Origin: Candidatus Aminicenantota bacterium
GTDB taxonomy: Bacteria > Acidobacteriota > Aminicenantia > Aminicenantales > CALLJL01
Assembly: GCA_026416195.1 (NCBI GenBank)
Contig: JAOAFQ010000190.1
Location: forward strand, 1 to 34,337
Direction of reading: 5' to 3'
Length of the DNA: 34,337 bases
Shown: in pieces, positions 16,701 through 23,083 of the stretch
Position numbering within the stretch: the first letter of the stretch is position 1
Layout of the letters: every line of letters begins with the position of its first letter
Notes under the pieces: generated by a model
What the model was told of the DNA's origin: nothing
What the model saw: the letters and a program-made list of their open reading frames with translations, nothing else
Databases searched by the model: none
Translations under genes and position numbers: made by a program

Positions 16701-16860
16701 TCAGCCAGTTCCTGAAAGAGGGACTTACACGGGGCCTGCTGGACGAGGAACCACCGCTGAGCCTGGCATCTATTTCATATCCCTAATTGTTAATGGCCAA
16801 CAGGTTGAAACAAAAAAGCTTATTATTAGCCCTGACCCTTTAGATCGTCCAATTATCTGA
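13735..16860 (+). CDS. Secreted Asp-box (BNR/VPS10 sortilin-like) multi-propeller protein
   Basis: This exported protein of 1041 residues starts with a signal peptide (MFSRKRFFGLVAFLFFLAFS, cleavage near residue 24). ATG 13735 is chosen over the in-frame TTG at 13720 because the ribosome binding site AAAGGAGA and the signal peptide fit it. I count ten Asp-box-like motifs. Examples are GVWKSTDGGKTW, GLYKSLDGGKTW, HLYKSTDGGKTW, VIYRSTDQGESW, NLQMSPDGGATW and GVFITFDQGKNW. They indicate one or two beta-propellers. An alpha-helical, charged segment (residues about 305-415) interrupts the propeller between boxes 4 and 5. The last roughly 130 residues resemble an Ig-like FlgD/T9SS-type fold (VFWNL...PGIYFISLIVNG). 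Such proteins are often called sortilins or glycosyl hydrolases, but no catalytic residues are evident and function is unknown. Confidence 0.88.
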   Translation: MFSRKRFFGLVAFLFFLAFSSLLSQEKLPIETRDLDQFNWRHIGPWSFSGRITNVAVPRGQTLIYYVLTASGGLWKTVDNGYHFEPIFEKYGNMSLGYLAIAPSDPNILYLGTGEPLHARSAAHGNGVWKSTDGGKTWTHLGLSQSYFIPKIEVDFRNPDIVYVACEGKLYDNEMDCERGLYKSLDGGKTWLNVSPVNDRGIADFIIDPRNSDLIIAAAYKTYRRTWTYIDRQPGNHLYKSTDGGKTWKKLTNGLPLHLDLGRNGLAIFEKNPNIVYARLDEEVNLGYDQRENTANFRQGQLFRDDFYFNKFKTYKIHPEIVKLVKFTPLQAEDEADLVRKLNDLIRDKDFLTKIGAELTKLHQVAKKVYSKNKELMEAISEVEKMLKEPETENTKGRYQVLNRHILEILYADAFRNLSPIKRSGVIYRSTDQGESWQRMTEYKIVGGSVEINQSEAGYYGRIYVDQTNENRLYCCDVNVTISEDGGKTFRVSGWDGNFKTHVDHRALWIDPQNPNHILSCNDGGLSETWDGGKHWHQKETISAQQFYDVAVDNCQPYNVMGGTQDCGCWIGPSRNRNPNGVYPSDWLYLPTGDGFYVVRDFWNNEFLYYESQFGNSSRINLKTGETIRLARRNTLEETAAGAAPQRYQWNAPIVISPHNPGIIYICSQYVHRSLTRGEPGTWQTISPDLSKNEKDKIELSKKTNLQYATIYTFAESPKKPGLFWAGTDDGNLQMSPDGGATWINITSRFYDKKGQPKKGIKGPRIPYDRWVIRVLPSAFDEKICYVAYSGYRTHNEDKTYLYITRDLGQTFEDISGGLECPVNDIEEDPHNPNILYLATDYGVFITFDQGKNWLKFSSKAPDVIIMDLAIQKRDRDLVIGTYGRGIYIADIFPLKEFKQENLEKNIFLFEPQEVIKWNMFDRRGGTYGEAARAQNPPVGATIYYYLKNKVNKVSVVIKDIDGKIIQELNGSPDQGIQKVFWNLSIRAAQPVPERGTYTGPAGRGTTAEPGIYFISLIVNGQQVETKKLIISPDPLDRPII

Positions 16861-16892
16861 TCTCTGAAATCTTAAAAGCTGAAAGAGTAGTT

Positions 16893-16922
16893 AAAAAAAG
16901 AGGGCCGGCTCTTAACCGGCCC
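16893..16922 (-). terminator. Rho-independent terminator for the minus-strand outer-membrane gene
   Basis: A 7-bp GC-only stem, GGGCCGG / CCGGCCC (16902-16908 with 16916-16922), has a 7-base loop. On the minus strand it is followed by TC and seven Ts (16899-16893). It lies between two convergent genes. Read on the plus strand, the next T-run begins only at 16932, so it mainly serves the minus strand. Confidence 0.88.
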
Positions 16923-16955
16923 AACTGTTGATTTTTAATGAATTGTCGATGCTTT

Positions 16956-18413
16956 TTAGAAAATTACCCTGAATCCGAGAGCCAATTTATGATTCTTAGA
17001 GAAAGAACGATCTTCCCCAATAGCGCCTCGAGCCTCAAAGAAAAGGGAACCGGTTGAAGTGTAATAATTAAAAACATCAATCCCAATTTCACCAACAAGT
17101 TCGAAAGAACCTTTATGATCTTCTTTTGATTTGGTAGCGAAGCCAAAACCACCGCCAAAATAGGCTGGACCAGAATGATAGAGCAGGAGCACATTGCCCA
17201 TGACGAAAGATTTCCAAGGTTCACCTTTAAGGGCAATACCCGGCCCCACACTGATCAAAAGATCAAGCGGATCTGGAATTAGTCGATAAAGGAAACCAAT
17301 TCGGCCAAAGAAATAGGGGCCATGGCTTCCTTTAGCGAAGAGGGGACCTCCTTCAGCGACAAAGAAACTTCGCTTTGGAGTAACTTCAAAGCTTGTTCGG
17401 CACGGCTCAGAGACAGCCCCAAAATCATCAGTAGCAATCGCTGTAATGGTAAAGTTTCCACCCTTCAAGAAGGTTTTGGTCCAAGTAAAGGGTTTACTAG
17501 TTGAGCTGAATTTATCTATTACCTGACCATTTTTATCGAGAAGCTCAAAATCTACTCGAACTACCTGACCATCAGGATCGGTCGATTCAGAGGCATCAAA
17601 AGTTATCGGTTTACCGACATAATTAAGGCACGTCACACAAGGCGTAATCAATTTGCATAGAGGAGGGAAATTAACATGAACTTTGGCCTCACAAGGATTG
17701 GTCGAAGGTTTGTCGGCTAAATTAATAGCCACCGCTTTAAAGGAATAGTCTCCGGGTTTATCAAGAGTCATAGTCACCTTAGCGTTAGTCGGCGTAAGTT
17801 TATGAGTGGCTATTTTAGCTCCATCTGGACCAAAAACATCCACTGTCATCGCCTTAGCATTTTGACTCCCGCTCATATCGATAACCACATTACCCTTAAT
17901 ATTAAGGCGATTAGGAGTTACGACTAGAGAGCAAATGGCTGCTGGTGGTGGAACTTCTTCAATGCTTCGTAATGATATATTGCCGCAAGGTTTCGGCATT
18001 ATAAATTCATATTTTTTCCAGTCTTTAACCACATAAAAAGCAAAAACATCCAACGGTTTTTTCCCTGCCCACTCAATGTCATGAACAATTTTTATTTTGC
18101 CTTGAGAACGGAAGAGCATCCATCTCAATTTATCGCCTATAGGCAAAGACTTTTCTTCAAATTTGCTAGTTTTGAGTTGTTCCATAAAAGGAAGATAGAG
18201 TTCACCAAAACCCGCTAGATCAAAGCCATATTTAATATCACCAGCGTAAAGCTCAACCAATCGCTTCATAACTTCTTGAGTTGGAACCACTCCTCTAATG
18301 CGAACAAAAGTATAACGACCGATAGAAGTAAGTTTTTTAGTCTGAGCAAACGAAATATTCGCGACTAAGAGCAATCCCATGATAACAAAACAAAATATTA
18401 CCTTTCTTTTCAT
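16956..18413 (-). CDS. Exported protein with PKD/Ig-like domains and C-terminal outer-membrane barrel-like region
   Basis: This 485-residue protein has a signal peptide (MKRKVIFCFVIMGLLLVANI, cleavage about residue 23) and an N-terminal globular region to about 145. Two Ig-like domains follow. The first is about 158-247. The second is about 249-346 and PKD-type, with FDASESTDPDGQVV. Residues 347-485 alternate Gly/aromatic/hydrophobic stretches and end in Phe, as expected for outer-membrane beta strands recognised by BamA. Seven cysteines (143, 161, 241, 253, 259, 262, 338) cluster in and around the Ig region, suggesting disulfides. The ribosome binding site AAGGAGGT is perfect, a consensus promoter lies upstream, and a strong terminator lies downstream, so this is a monocistronic, probably well-expressed gene. 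No specific family was recognised. The barrel is short (about 140 residues), like an eight-stranded OmpA/OmpW-size barrel, but this is inference. Confidence 0.72.
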   Translation of the reverse strand: MKRKVIFCFVIMGLLLVANISFAQTKKLTSIGRYTFVRIRGVVPTQEVMKRLVELYAGDIKYGFDLAGFGELYLPFMEQLKTSKFEEKSLPIGDKLRWMLFRSQGKIKIVHDIEWAGKKPLDVFAFYVVKDWKKYEFIMPKPCGNISLRSIEEVPPPAAICSLVVTPNRLNIKGNVVIDMSGSQNAKAMTVDVFGPDGAKIATHKLTPTNAKVTMTLDKPGDYSFKAVAINLADKPSTNPCEAKVHVNFPPLCKLITPCVTCLNYVGKPITFDASESTDPDGQVVRVDFELLDKNGQVIDKFSSTSKPFTWTKTFLKGGNFTITAIATDDFGAVSEPCRTSFEVTPKRSFFVAEGGPLFAKGSHGPYFFGRIGFLYRLIPDPLDLLISVGPGIALKGEPWKSFVMGNVLLLYHSGPAYFGGGFGFATKSKEDHKGSFELVGEIGIDVFNYYTSTGSLFFEARGAIGEDRSFSKNHKLALGFRVIF

Positions 18414-18471
18414 AATTACCTCCTTTTTGGAGATATTTTTGACTAATTTTGAAGATAATTACAATTTAAAA

Positions 18472-18499
18472 ATTAAAAGAAAATCTATAGAAATGTCAA
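18472..18499 (-). promoter_or_regulatory. Near-consensus promoter for the exported PKD/OMP gene
   Basis: On the minus strand a perfect TTGACA (18499-18494) is followed by a 16-base spacer and TTTAAT (18477-18472). The predicted start near 18465 gives a leader of about 50 bases ending in AAGGAGGT before the ATG at 18413. Confidence 0.65.
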
Positions 18500-18621
18500 G
18501 AAAAATTGGCAAAAAGATTTGATTTTTTTCGACCTCATCCAAGAATTCTCTTCATTGAATTAATCTAATTAAAAAGAAGCCTCCTTTCATCTTAGTATCT
18601 TAATCTTTTTAAATAAAAAAT

Positions 18622-19308
18622 TTAACTTTTCAAAAAAGAGGTAATAATAGAGTTAATCACTCCTGAATCTCTTGGTTCCATTTTAAGGGCCTGGATGAAT
18701 AAGTCTTGATGAGGCCAGCCCCTTTTTACCAATTCCTGAAGTAAAAAGCGGGCTTCCACCAGATTAATCTCAGGATGGAATTGAATACCCCAAACCCTTT
18801 CGCCTTTCATCTCCATCGCTTGGATTGAACATATTTCAGTTTCGGCCAAGGAATAAAAAGGCGGCTTGAGGTCCACAACTTCATCAAAATGAATGGAAAA
18901 AGCGTAAAATTGTTTCTTATGACCAAAAAATTCATGAGGTCTCAAAGCTTTGATTTTTATCCAGCCAATTTCAGGCTGGAGGCAACGGCGAACATGGGCT
19001 TCTCCCAAGAGTGATAAAGCAAGAAGCTGATGACCGTAGCAACTACCAAGAAGAGCTAAACCTCGGTTAAAGGCGAGCCTAATGAATTCGACTTCTTGGC
19101 GAACCCATTCATCCCGCTCTAAAATTGAGGCTTCTGACCCAGTAAGAATAATATGAGTAAAGCCATCGCTAAGCTCTGGAAATTGGACTTCTTTGGCCCG
19201 AAAGACTTGAAAAGGAACGGCAAGATATTTTCTCCAATGATCAACCGGCTTATAAAGATCTGGATAAAGAGAATTATCAATAAGAGCAACTTTAGGCTCA
19301 CTTGCCAT
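18622..19308 (-). CDS. Class I glutamine amidotransferase-like protein
   Basis: This protein has a class I GATase (triad amidotransferase) fold, 228 residues. The nucleophile elbow is LLGSCYGHQLL with Cys90, and the His-Glu pair is His178/Glu180 in WGIQFHPEI. It resembles the stand-alone GuaA-like type 1 glutamine amidotransferases that act on small molecules, such as gamma-glutamyl hydrolases. No synthetase domain or partner gene is adjacent, so the acceptor is unknown. The ribosome binding site GGGAGG lies 6 bases before the ATG. It is transcribed divergently from the ACT-domain gene from overlapping promoters. Confidence 0.85.
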   Translation of the reverse strand: MASEPKVALIDNSLYPDLYKPVDHWRKYLAVPFQVFRAKEVQFPELSDGFTHIILTGSEASILERDEWVRQEVEFIRLAFNRGLALLGSCYGHQLLALSLLGEAHVRRCLQPEIGWIKIKALRPHEFFGHKKQFYAFSIHFDEVVDLKPPFYSLAETEICSIQAMEMKGERVWGIQFHPEINLVEARFLLQELVKRGWPHQDLFIQALKMEPRDSGVINSIITSFLKS

Positions 19309-19354
19309 CGTTTACCTCCCGGGTTTGAATCCTATGGCCCTAAAAAGGTTTTCT

Positions 19355-19383
19355 ATCTTATCCATAATTATTTTTGAATTCAA
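19355..19383 (-). promoter_or_regulatory. Promoter for the amidotransferase gene, -35 shared with the divergent promoter
   Basis: On the minus strand TTGAAT (19383-19378), a 17-base spacer and TAAGAT (19360-19355). The -35 is one half of the palindrome TTGAATTCAA (19374-19383); the other half is the -35 of the plus-strand promoter. Confidence 0.55.
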
Positions 19384-19403
19384 ATCCCCTTTTTTGCTAT
19401 AAT
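19374..19403 (+). promoter_or_regulatory. Extended -10 promoter for the ACT-domain gene
   Basis: TTGAAT (19374-19379), an 18-base spacer and a perfect TATAAT (19398-19403) preceded by TGC (extended -10). The predicted start near 19410 places the ribosome binding site AAGGAGG (19413-19419) almost at the 5' end of the transcript. Confidence 0.72.
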
Positions 19404-19427
19404 CAAAAACTTTAAGGAGGCATCGAG

Positions 19428-19823
19428 GTGTTTAAGGTTAAAGAAGAGACGGAACTCCGCCTTATAACCCCTAACGAACCTGGAATTTTAGGCCGAGTTT
19501 TGAGTACGTTAGCCAATGCCGGAATTAACCTGATTGCTCTTTGTGCCTATGCTCAAGGTGACAAAGGCATTTTTTATCTAATAACTTCAGACAATGGCTT
19601 AGCTCAAAAGCGTCTTCGAAGCCTTGGTTATAAGGTTAAATTAGAAAAAGTAATTACTTGCGAAATTAGCGACCGAGTCGGAGCAGGAGCTGAAATTGGG
19701 GCCTTGCTGGGCAACGCGGCAATTGATATTCATTATTGCTATGGAACTTCGGCTGGCTTAGGCAAGGCATTGCTTGTTTTTAAAACCAATCGCCATAAAA
19801 AAGCTCTACAAACGCTCTTATAA
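19428..19823 (+). CDS. Tandem ACT-domain protein
   Basis: This 131-residue protein contains two ACT-like modules. The first (about 8-74) has LRLITPNEPGILGRVLSTLA, the classic ligand-binding ACT start, then INLIALCAYAQGDKGIFYLIT. The second (about 76-131) has VITCEISDRVGAGAEIGALL. ACT domains bind amino acids or other small ligands and usually regulate metabolic enzymes; a stand-alone tandem protein is probably a small regulatory or sensor subunit. The GTG start is supported by AAGGAGG 8 bases upstream. No amino-acid biosynthesis gene is adjacent to suggest the ligand. A glycosyltransferase gene follows after 52 bases. Confidence 0.85.
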   Translation: MFKVKEETELRLITPNEPGILGRVLSTLANAGINLIALCAYAQGDKGIFYLITSDNGLAQKRLRSLGYKVKLEKVITCEISDRVGAGAEIGALLGNAAIDIHYCYGTSAGLGKALLVFKTNRHKKALQTLL

Positions 19824-19875
19824 AAGGATTCTCCTTCGAGATGATTAGTCGACCCCAATCTCTCATTGTTAAATA

Positions 19876-20919
19876 ATGAGAATAGCTGTCGTCACTTCTC
19901 ATGTGCCTTTTATCGAGGGAGGCCATTTAATCATTGCTCGCTCTACGGTCAAAGCTCTTCAGCAGGCAGGTCATGAAGCAGAAATGATTCTGACACCTCA
20001 AAATCGCTTTGACCGAATCTTTCAAGCTTATCTGGCCAACTGGTTAACCGATGTTAGTGAAGACGGTTTAGGTCGAAAAATTGATCAGGTTATCTCTTTC
20101 AGATTTCCCAGTTTCGCGGTAAGACACCCGATTCACGTCAACTGGCTTAATCATCGCTTCCGCGAATATTACGATCTGTGGGATCAATTTTCAGCTAATC
20201 TTTCTTGGAAAAATAAAATAAAAGAATATTGGAAACGCTGGCTCCTCCATCGTTTGGATAATTATTTGCTTAAAAGGAAAATCAAAAAAATTTACGCCCA
20301 ATCAAGAACAATTCAGGAGAGATTAAGAAAATGGGGTGGTATAAATTCAGAAGTTTTATATCCGCCCCCTCCTCAACGCCCTTATCGCTTAGAAAAATAT
20401 GGTGATTTTATATTAGCTGTATCAAGACTACAAAAACTCAAACGCTTTGACCTCCTTATCAAGGCAGTCAGTCTATTAGGTTCTTTCCCAGGTAAAGTAA
20501 TGATTATCGGTGATGGGCCAGAAAAGCCCCGGCTTGCTTCCTTAATTAAGGAAAAGAATTTAGAAAATAAAATAATTTTAACGGGTTGGACAGACGAAGA
20601 CACATTGATCAAAGCTTACGCCGAGTGCCGAGCTGTCTTTTTTGGGCCTTATCAAGAAGATTATGGTCTCGTTACTGTCGAAGCTTTTTCTTCTGGGAAA
20701 GCAGTTATTACCTGTCACGACAGTGGTGGACCCACTGAATTGGTATCCCTTTCAAAAGGTGGGCTCGTTGTATCCCCTGAGCCTGAATCGATAGCTGAGG
20801 CTATCAATCAAATTCTCCTTGAGCCTTCTTTAGCTGAAAATTTAGGTAAAAGGGCTTTTGAATTTGTTAAAACCATAAATTGGGAAGAAACCATTAAAAA
20901 ACTGACTCTTGCCGTTTGA
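19876..20919 (+). CDS. GT4-family glycosyltransferase
   Basis: This GT-B fold retaining glycosyltransferase of 347 residues transfers a sugar from a nucleotide donor to a cell-envelope or other acceptor. The N-terminal domain starts MRIAVVTSHVPFIEGGHLII, with the Gly-Gly loop. The C-terminal domain shows FILAVSRLQKLKRFDLLIKA, VMIIGDGPEK and the EX7E motif with Glu261 and Glu269 (EDYGLVTVEAF). No transmembrane segment is present, but the basic helical stretch near residues 113-142 could bind membrane. The ATG has no recognisable Shine-Dalgarno sequence and no clear promoter, so it is probably read through from the ACT gene. Donor and acceptor are unknown, and no other glycan genes are adjacent. 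Confidence 0.88.
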   Translation: MRIAVVTSHVPFIEGGHLIIARSTVKALQQAGHEAEMILTPQNRFDRIFQAYLANWLTDVSEDGLGRKIDQVISFRFPSFAVRHPIHVNWLNHRFREYYDLWDQFSANLSWKNKIKEYWKRWLLHRLDNYLLKRKIKKIYAQSRTIQERLRKWGGINSEVLYPPPPQRPYRLEKYGDFILAVSRLQKLKRFDLLIKAVSLLGSFPGKVMIIGDGPEKPRLASLIKEKNLENKIILTGWTDEDTLIKAYAECRAVFFGPYQEDYGLVTVEAFSSGKAVITCHDSGGPTELVSLSKGGLVVSPEPESIAEAINQILLEPSLAENLGKRAFEFVKTINWEETIKKLTLAV

Positions 20920-20944
20920 GGTTAATCCTCGGAGCCTTCCTTAA

Positions 20945-21217
20945 TTAATCAAGACAAGTTACCTTAAAAACGACGCCCTTAGGATCAGGACAAGTTAGAT
21001 ATTCCGTTTCCGCAATCCAATCATCCTCAGGAAGTTCATCTTCTCGCTGTTTAGCTGTCAAAAAAGGAAAGAGACTATTGAGAGCAAAAAGACAAACCCG
21101 CTTGGCCCCAGGAATTTCGATGGTTCCTTCACCGCGAATAAAGAAGTGATCGCCGATTTTATGTTTAGCCCCACATCTTTCTTTAATTTCTACGACTTCA
21201 ACTTTAAGGTCTTTCAT
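20945..21217 (-). CDS. Small TIGR04076-like protein
   Basis: This 90-residue protein has four cysteines (15, 42, 76, 88) and the layout of TIGR04076 proteins: an N-terminal strand with VEVVEIKERCGAKHKIGD, a middle VCLFALNSLFPFL, and a C-terminal TCPDPKGVVFKVTCLD. The family is uncharacterised; the cysteines suggest metal or redox chemistry, which is inference. The start has a strong AAAAGGAGGAGG ribosome binding site and a well-matched promoter, so it is its own transcription unit. It is convergent with the glycosyltransferase, 25 bases away. Confidence 0.72.
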   Translation of the reverse strand: MKDLKVEVVEIKERCGAKHKIGDHFFIRGEGTIEIPGAKRVCLFALNSLFPFLTAKQREDELPEDDWIAETEYLTCPDPKGVVFKVTCLD

Positions 21218-21250
21218 CCCTCCTCCTTTTTTTATATCCCTTACTTTTTT

Positions 21251-21279
21251 AATATAAACTGCTTAATTCGAAATAGCAA
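21251..21279 (-). promoter_or_regulatory. Promoter for the TIGR04076-like gene
   Basis: On the minus strand TTGCTA (21279-21274), a 17-base spacer and TATATT (21256-21251). It has the same -35 hexamer as the nusA promoter. The predicted start near 21244 leaves a leader of about 27 bases. Confidence 0.6.
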
Positions 21280-21368
21280 CCAGCAACTCTTGACCCAGTT
21301 TTATCAGTCAATTCCTGGTAAGTTTAATTAAGCCGGAACTAAGCTAACCTCCTAAAAAAATGCCTTGA

Positions 21369-21398
21369 TTGACAAAGATAAGTTATTTGCTCTAAAAT
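21369..21398 (+). promoter_or_regulatory. Promoter for exbD
   Basis: A perfect TTGACA (21369-21374), an 18-base spacer and TAAAAT (21393-21398). The predicted start near 21405 gives a leader of about 25 bases, which contains AAGGAGG before the ATG at 21430. Confidence 0.65.
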
Positions 21399-21429
21399 TA
21401 AATCTTTAAGAAAGATTAAGGAGGCGATT

Positions 21430-21822
21430 ATGGCAAAGGCCGAACCAAATGTTGTTCCTCTATGCGACGTTCTTCTTGTTTTGCTCATTATTTTTATGGT
21501 CATCACGCCTATGGTCCAAAAAGGAATCGACGTCAAGCTTCCAGATACTGCCCAAGATACAGGGGGAGGAGTTCCTGCTGGAATAATCGTTTTAACCTTG
21601 AAAAAAGACTTATCTGTGATGATTAATCAAGAGCAAATTGACCTGGCTATGCTTCAAGATCGGTTGCGGGCGATTTATTCTGCCCGTCAGGATAAGACGA
21701 TTTTTATTCGAGCTGATGCGAAACTTCCCTTTGTTAGGGTAATGGAACTAATTGATATTGCTAAGGGAGCTGGAGTCGAAACACTTGGACTTATTCCTGA
21801 ATACTTCACTGAGGAAAATTAG
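21430..21822 (+). CDS. exbD: ExbD/TolR family biopolymer transport protein, solitary
   Basis: ExbD/TolR proteins are inner-membrane subunits that, with ExbB/TolQ, use the proton gradient to drive TonB or Tol. This 130-residue protein has a very short cytoplasmic N-terminus and one membrane helix (residues about 10-28). The essential Asp is Asp13 in VVPLCDVLLVLLIIFMVITP. A periplasmic domain follows with FIRADAKLPFVRVMELIDIA. It has its own promoter and a strong AAGGAGG. No exbB, tolQ, tonB or second exbD is adjacent; its neighbours are convergent or divergent and unrelated. The partner is presumably elsewhere in the genome. Confidence 0.88.
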   Translation: MAKAEPNVVPLCDVLLVLLIIFMVITPMVQKGIDVKLPDTAQDTGGGVPAGIIVLTLKKDLSVMINQEQIDLAMLQDRLRAIYSARQDKTIFIRADAKLPFVRVMELIDIAKGAGVETLGLIPEYFTEEN

Positions 21823-21866
21823 AGTCATCGAGCCAAGAGAAAATCCCTAAATTATCCCTAAAGAAT

Positions 21867-23015
21867 TTATTTCATTGAACCTATTACTTCCCTAGAAATA
21901 ATTAATTTTTGAATTTCATTAGTTCCTTCATATATCTGGAGGAGCTTGGCGTCGCGCATTAACTTTTCCATAGGATAATCTTTCATATAGCCGTAACCAC
22001 CAAAAATTTGCAAACATTCAATGGTCGTTTTCATAGCCACGTCTGAACCAAAGCACTTGGCCATTGCTGATTCTTTGCTGCAGGGTTTACCTTGATCCGC
22101 CAGCCAGGCAGCATGGTAGACCAGTAACCGAGCAGCATTTATTTCCATAGCTAGTTGGGCAATCTTAAAAGCTATATGCTGAAAGGTGGCTATAGGTTTG
22201 CCAAACTGAATTCGTGTTTTAGCATAATCGATCGCGTATTCTAGAGCTGTTCTAGCTATGCCAACGCCAGCGGCGCCAACTGAAACTCTGGTCTTATCAA
22301 GGGTTTTCATCGCAATTAAAAATCCTAGGCCTTCTTTACCTAAAAGATTTTCTTCTGAAATCCGAACATCTTCAAAGAAGAGTTCCACGGTATTTGAAGC
22401 TCGATGCCCCAGCTTATCTTCTTCCTTGCCAATGATAATTCCTGGGGTATCCCGAGGGACAATAAAAGCACTAATCCCTCTTGCCCCTTTTTCAGGATCA
22501 GTACTGGCAAAAACGACATAAAGTTTGGCCAGACCTCCATTGGTGATGAAGCATTTAGAGCCGTTAATTACATATTCATGACCTTTTCTTTCAGCTCTGG
22601 TTTTTAGCGAGCCAGCATCTGAACCTGCCTCTCTTTCAGTAAGACAGAAAGACGCAAAACCCATCTCCTTGGTGAAGGGGGTTAAAAATTTTTTCTTTTG
22701 CTCATCAGTTCCGAAAAGAATAATGGGAGTAAAAGCAAGCCCATTAGCCATAATTGTTGTGAACATCCCGGCACAGCCAGCGGCTAGCTCTTCACTAACA
22801 ATAACTGTCTCTAGCTCCCCTAAGCCTCCTCCACCATATTCCTCAGGGATATTGCAGGTCAGAAAACCAGCCTCAAAGGCTTTTTGCATAATAGGCCACG
22901 GAAACTCATCACCTCGATCATAGCGAGAAGCATTGGGCCTCATTTCTTTTAAGGCAAATTCCCTAGCCATCGATTGCAGAGCTTGCTGTTCTTCAGTTAA
23001 ACTAAAATCAATCAC
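21867..23015 (-). CDS. Acyl-CoA dehydrogenase
   Basis: This FAD-dependent acyl-CoA dehydrogenase of 382 residues catalyses alpha,beta-dehydrogenation of acyl-CoA thioesters in the cytoplasm. It has the three-domain layout, with FASFCLTEREAGSDAGSLKT as the flavin/substrate signature. The catalytic base is Glu363 in LLQIYEGTNEIQKLI, the position used by short/branched-chain enzymes (SCAD, butyryl-CoA dehydrogenase). The C-terminal helical domain includes RIQFGKPIATFQHIAFKIA. The GTG start has GGAGG 5 bases upstream. No etfAB, thiolase or enoyl-CoA hydratase is adjacent. It has its own near-consensus promoter. Chain-length preference cannot be set from sequence alone. Confidence 0.94.
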   Translation of the reverse strand: MIDFSLTEEQQALQSMAREFALKEMRPNASRYDRGDEFPWPIMQKAFEAGFLTCNIPEEYGGGGLGELETVIVSEELAAGCAGMFTTIMANGLAFTPIILFGTDEQKKKFLTPFTKEMGFASFCLTEREAGSDAGSLKTRAERKGHEYVINGSKCFITNGGLAKLYVVFASTDPEKGARGISAFIVPRDTPGIIIGKEEDKLGHRASNTVELFFEDVRISEENLLGKEGLGFLIAMKTLDKTRVSVGAAGVGIARTALEYAIDYAKTRIQFGKPIATFQHIAFKIAQLAMEINAARLLVYHAAWLADQGKPCSKESAMAKCFGSDVAMKTTIECLQIFGGYGYMKDYPMEKLMRDAKLLQIYEGTNEIQKLIISREVIGSMK

Positions 23016-23049
23016 GTTAACCTCCTTTTTTTAATTTCTGTCGCCTTGG

Positions 23050-23078
23050 CTTATATTCAATTTCCCTTTTGATGTCAA
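23050..23078 (-). promoter_or_regulatory. Near-consensus promoter for the acyl-CoA dehydrogenase
   Basis: On the minus strand a perfect TTGACA (23078-23073), a 17-base spacer and TATAAG (23055-23050). The -35 begins only 5 bases after the radical-SAM stop codon, so the dehydrogenase has a promoter separate from the mre/rod operon in front of it. Confidence 0.75.
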
Positions 23079-23083
23079 TTTGA

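Noticed and set aside
21339-21536. Minus-strand open frame overlapping the exbD start
   Set aside because: It is antisense to the conserved ExbD membrane helix and to the exbD promoter, with no recognisable domain.
22258-22923. Several plus-strand open frames antisense to the acyl-CoA dehydrogenase
   Set aside because: They overlap each other and a clearly conserved enzyme. They are shadows of its codon pattern.
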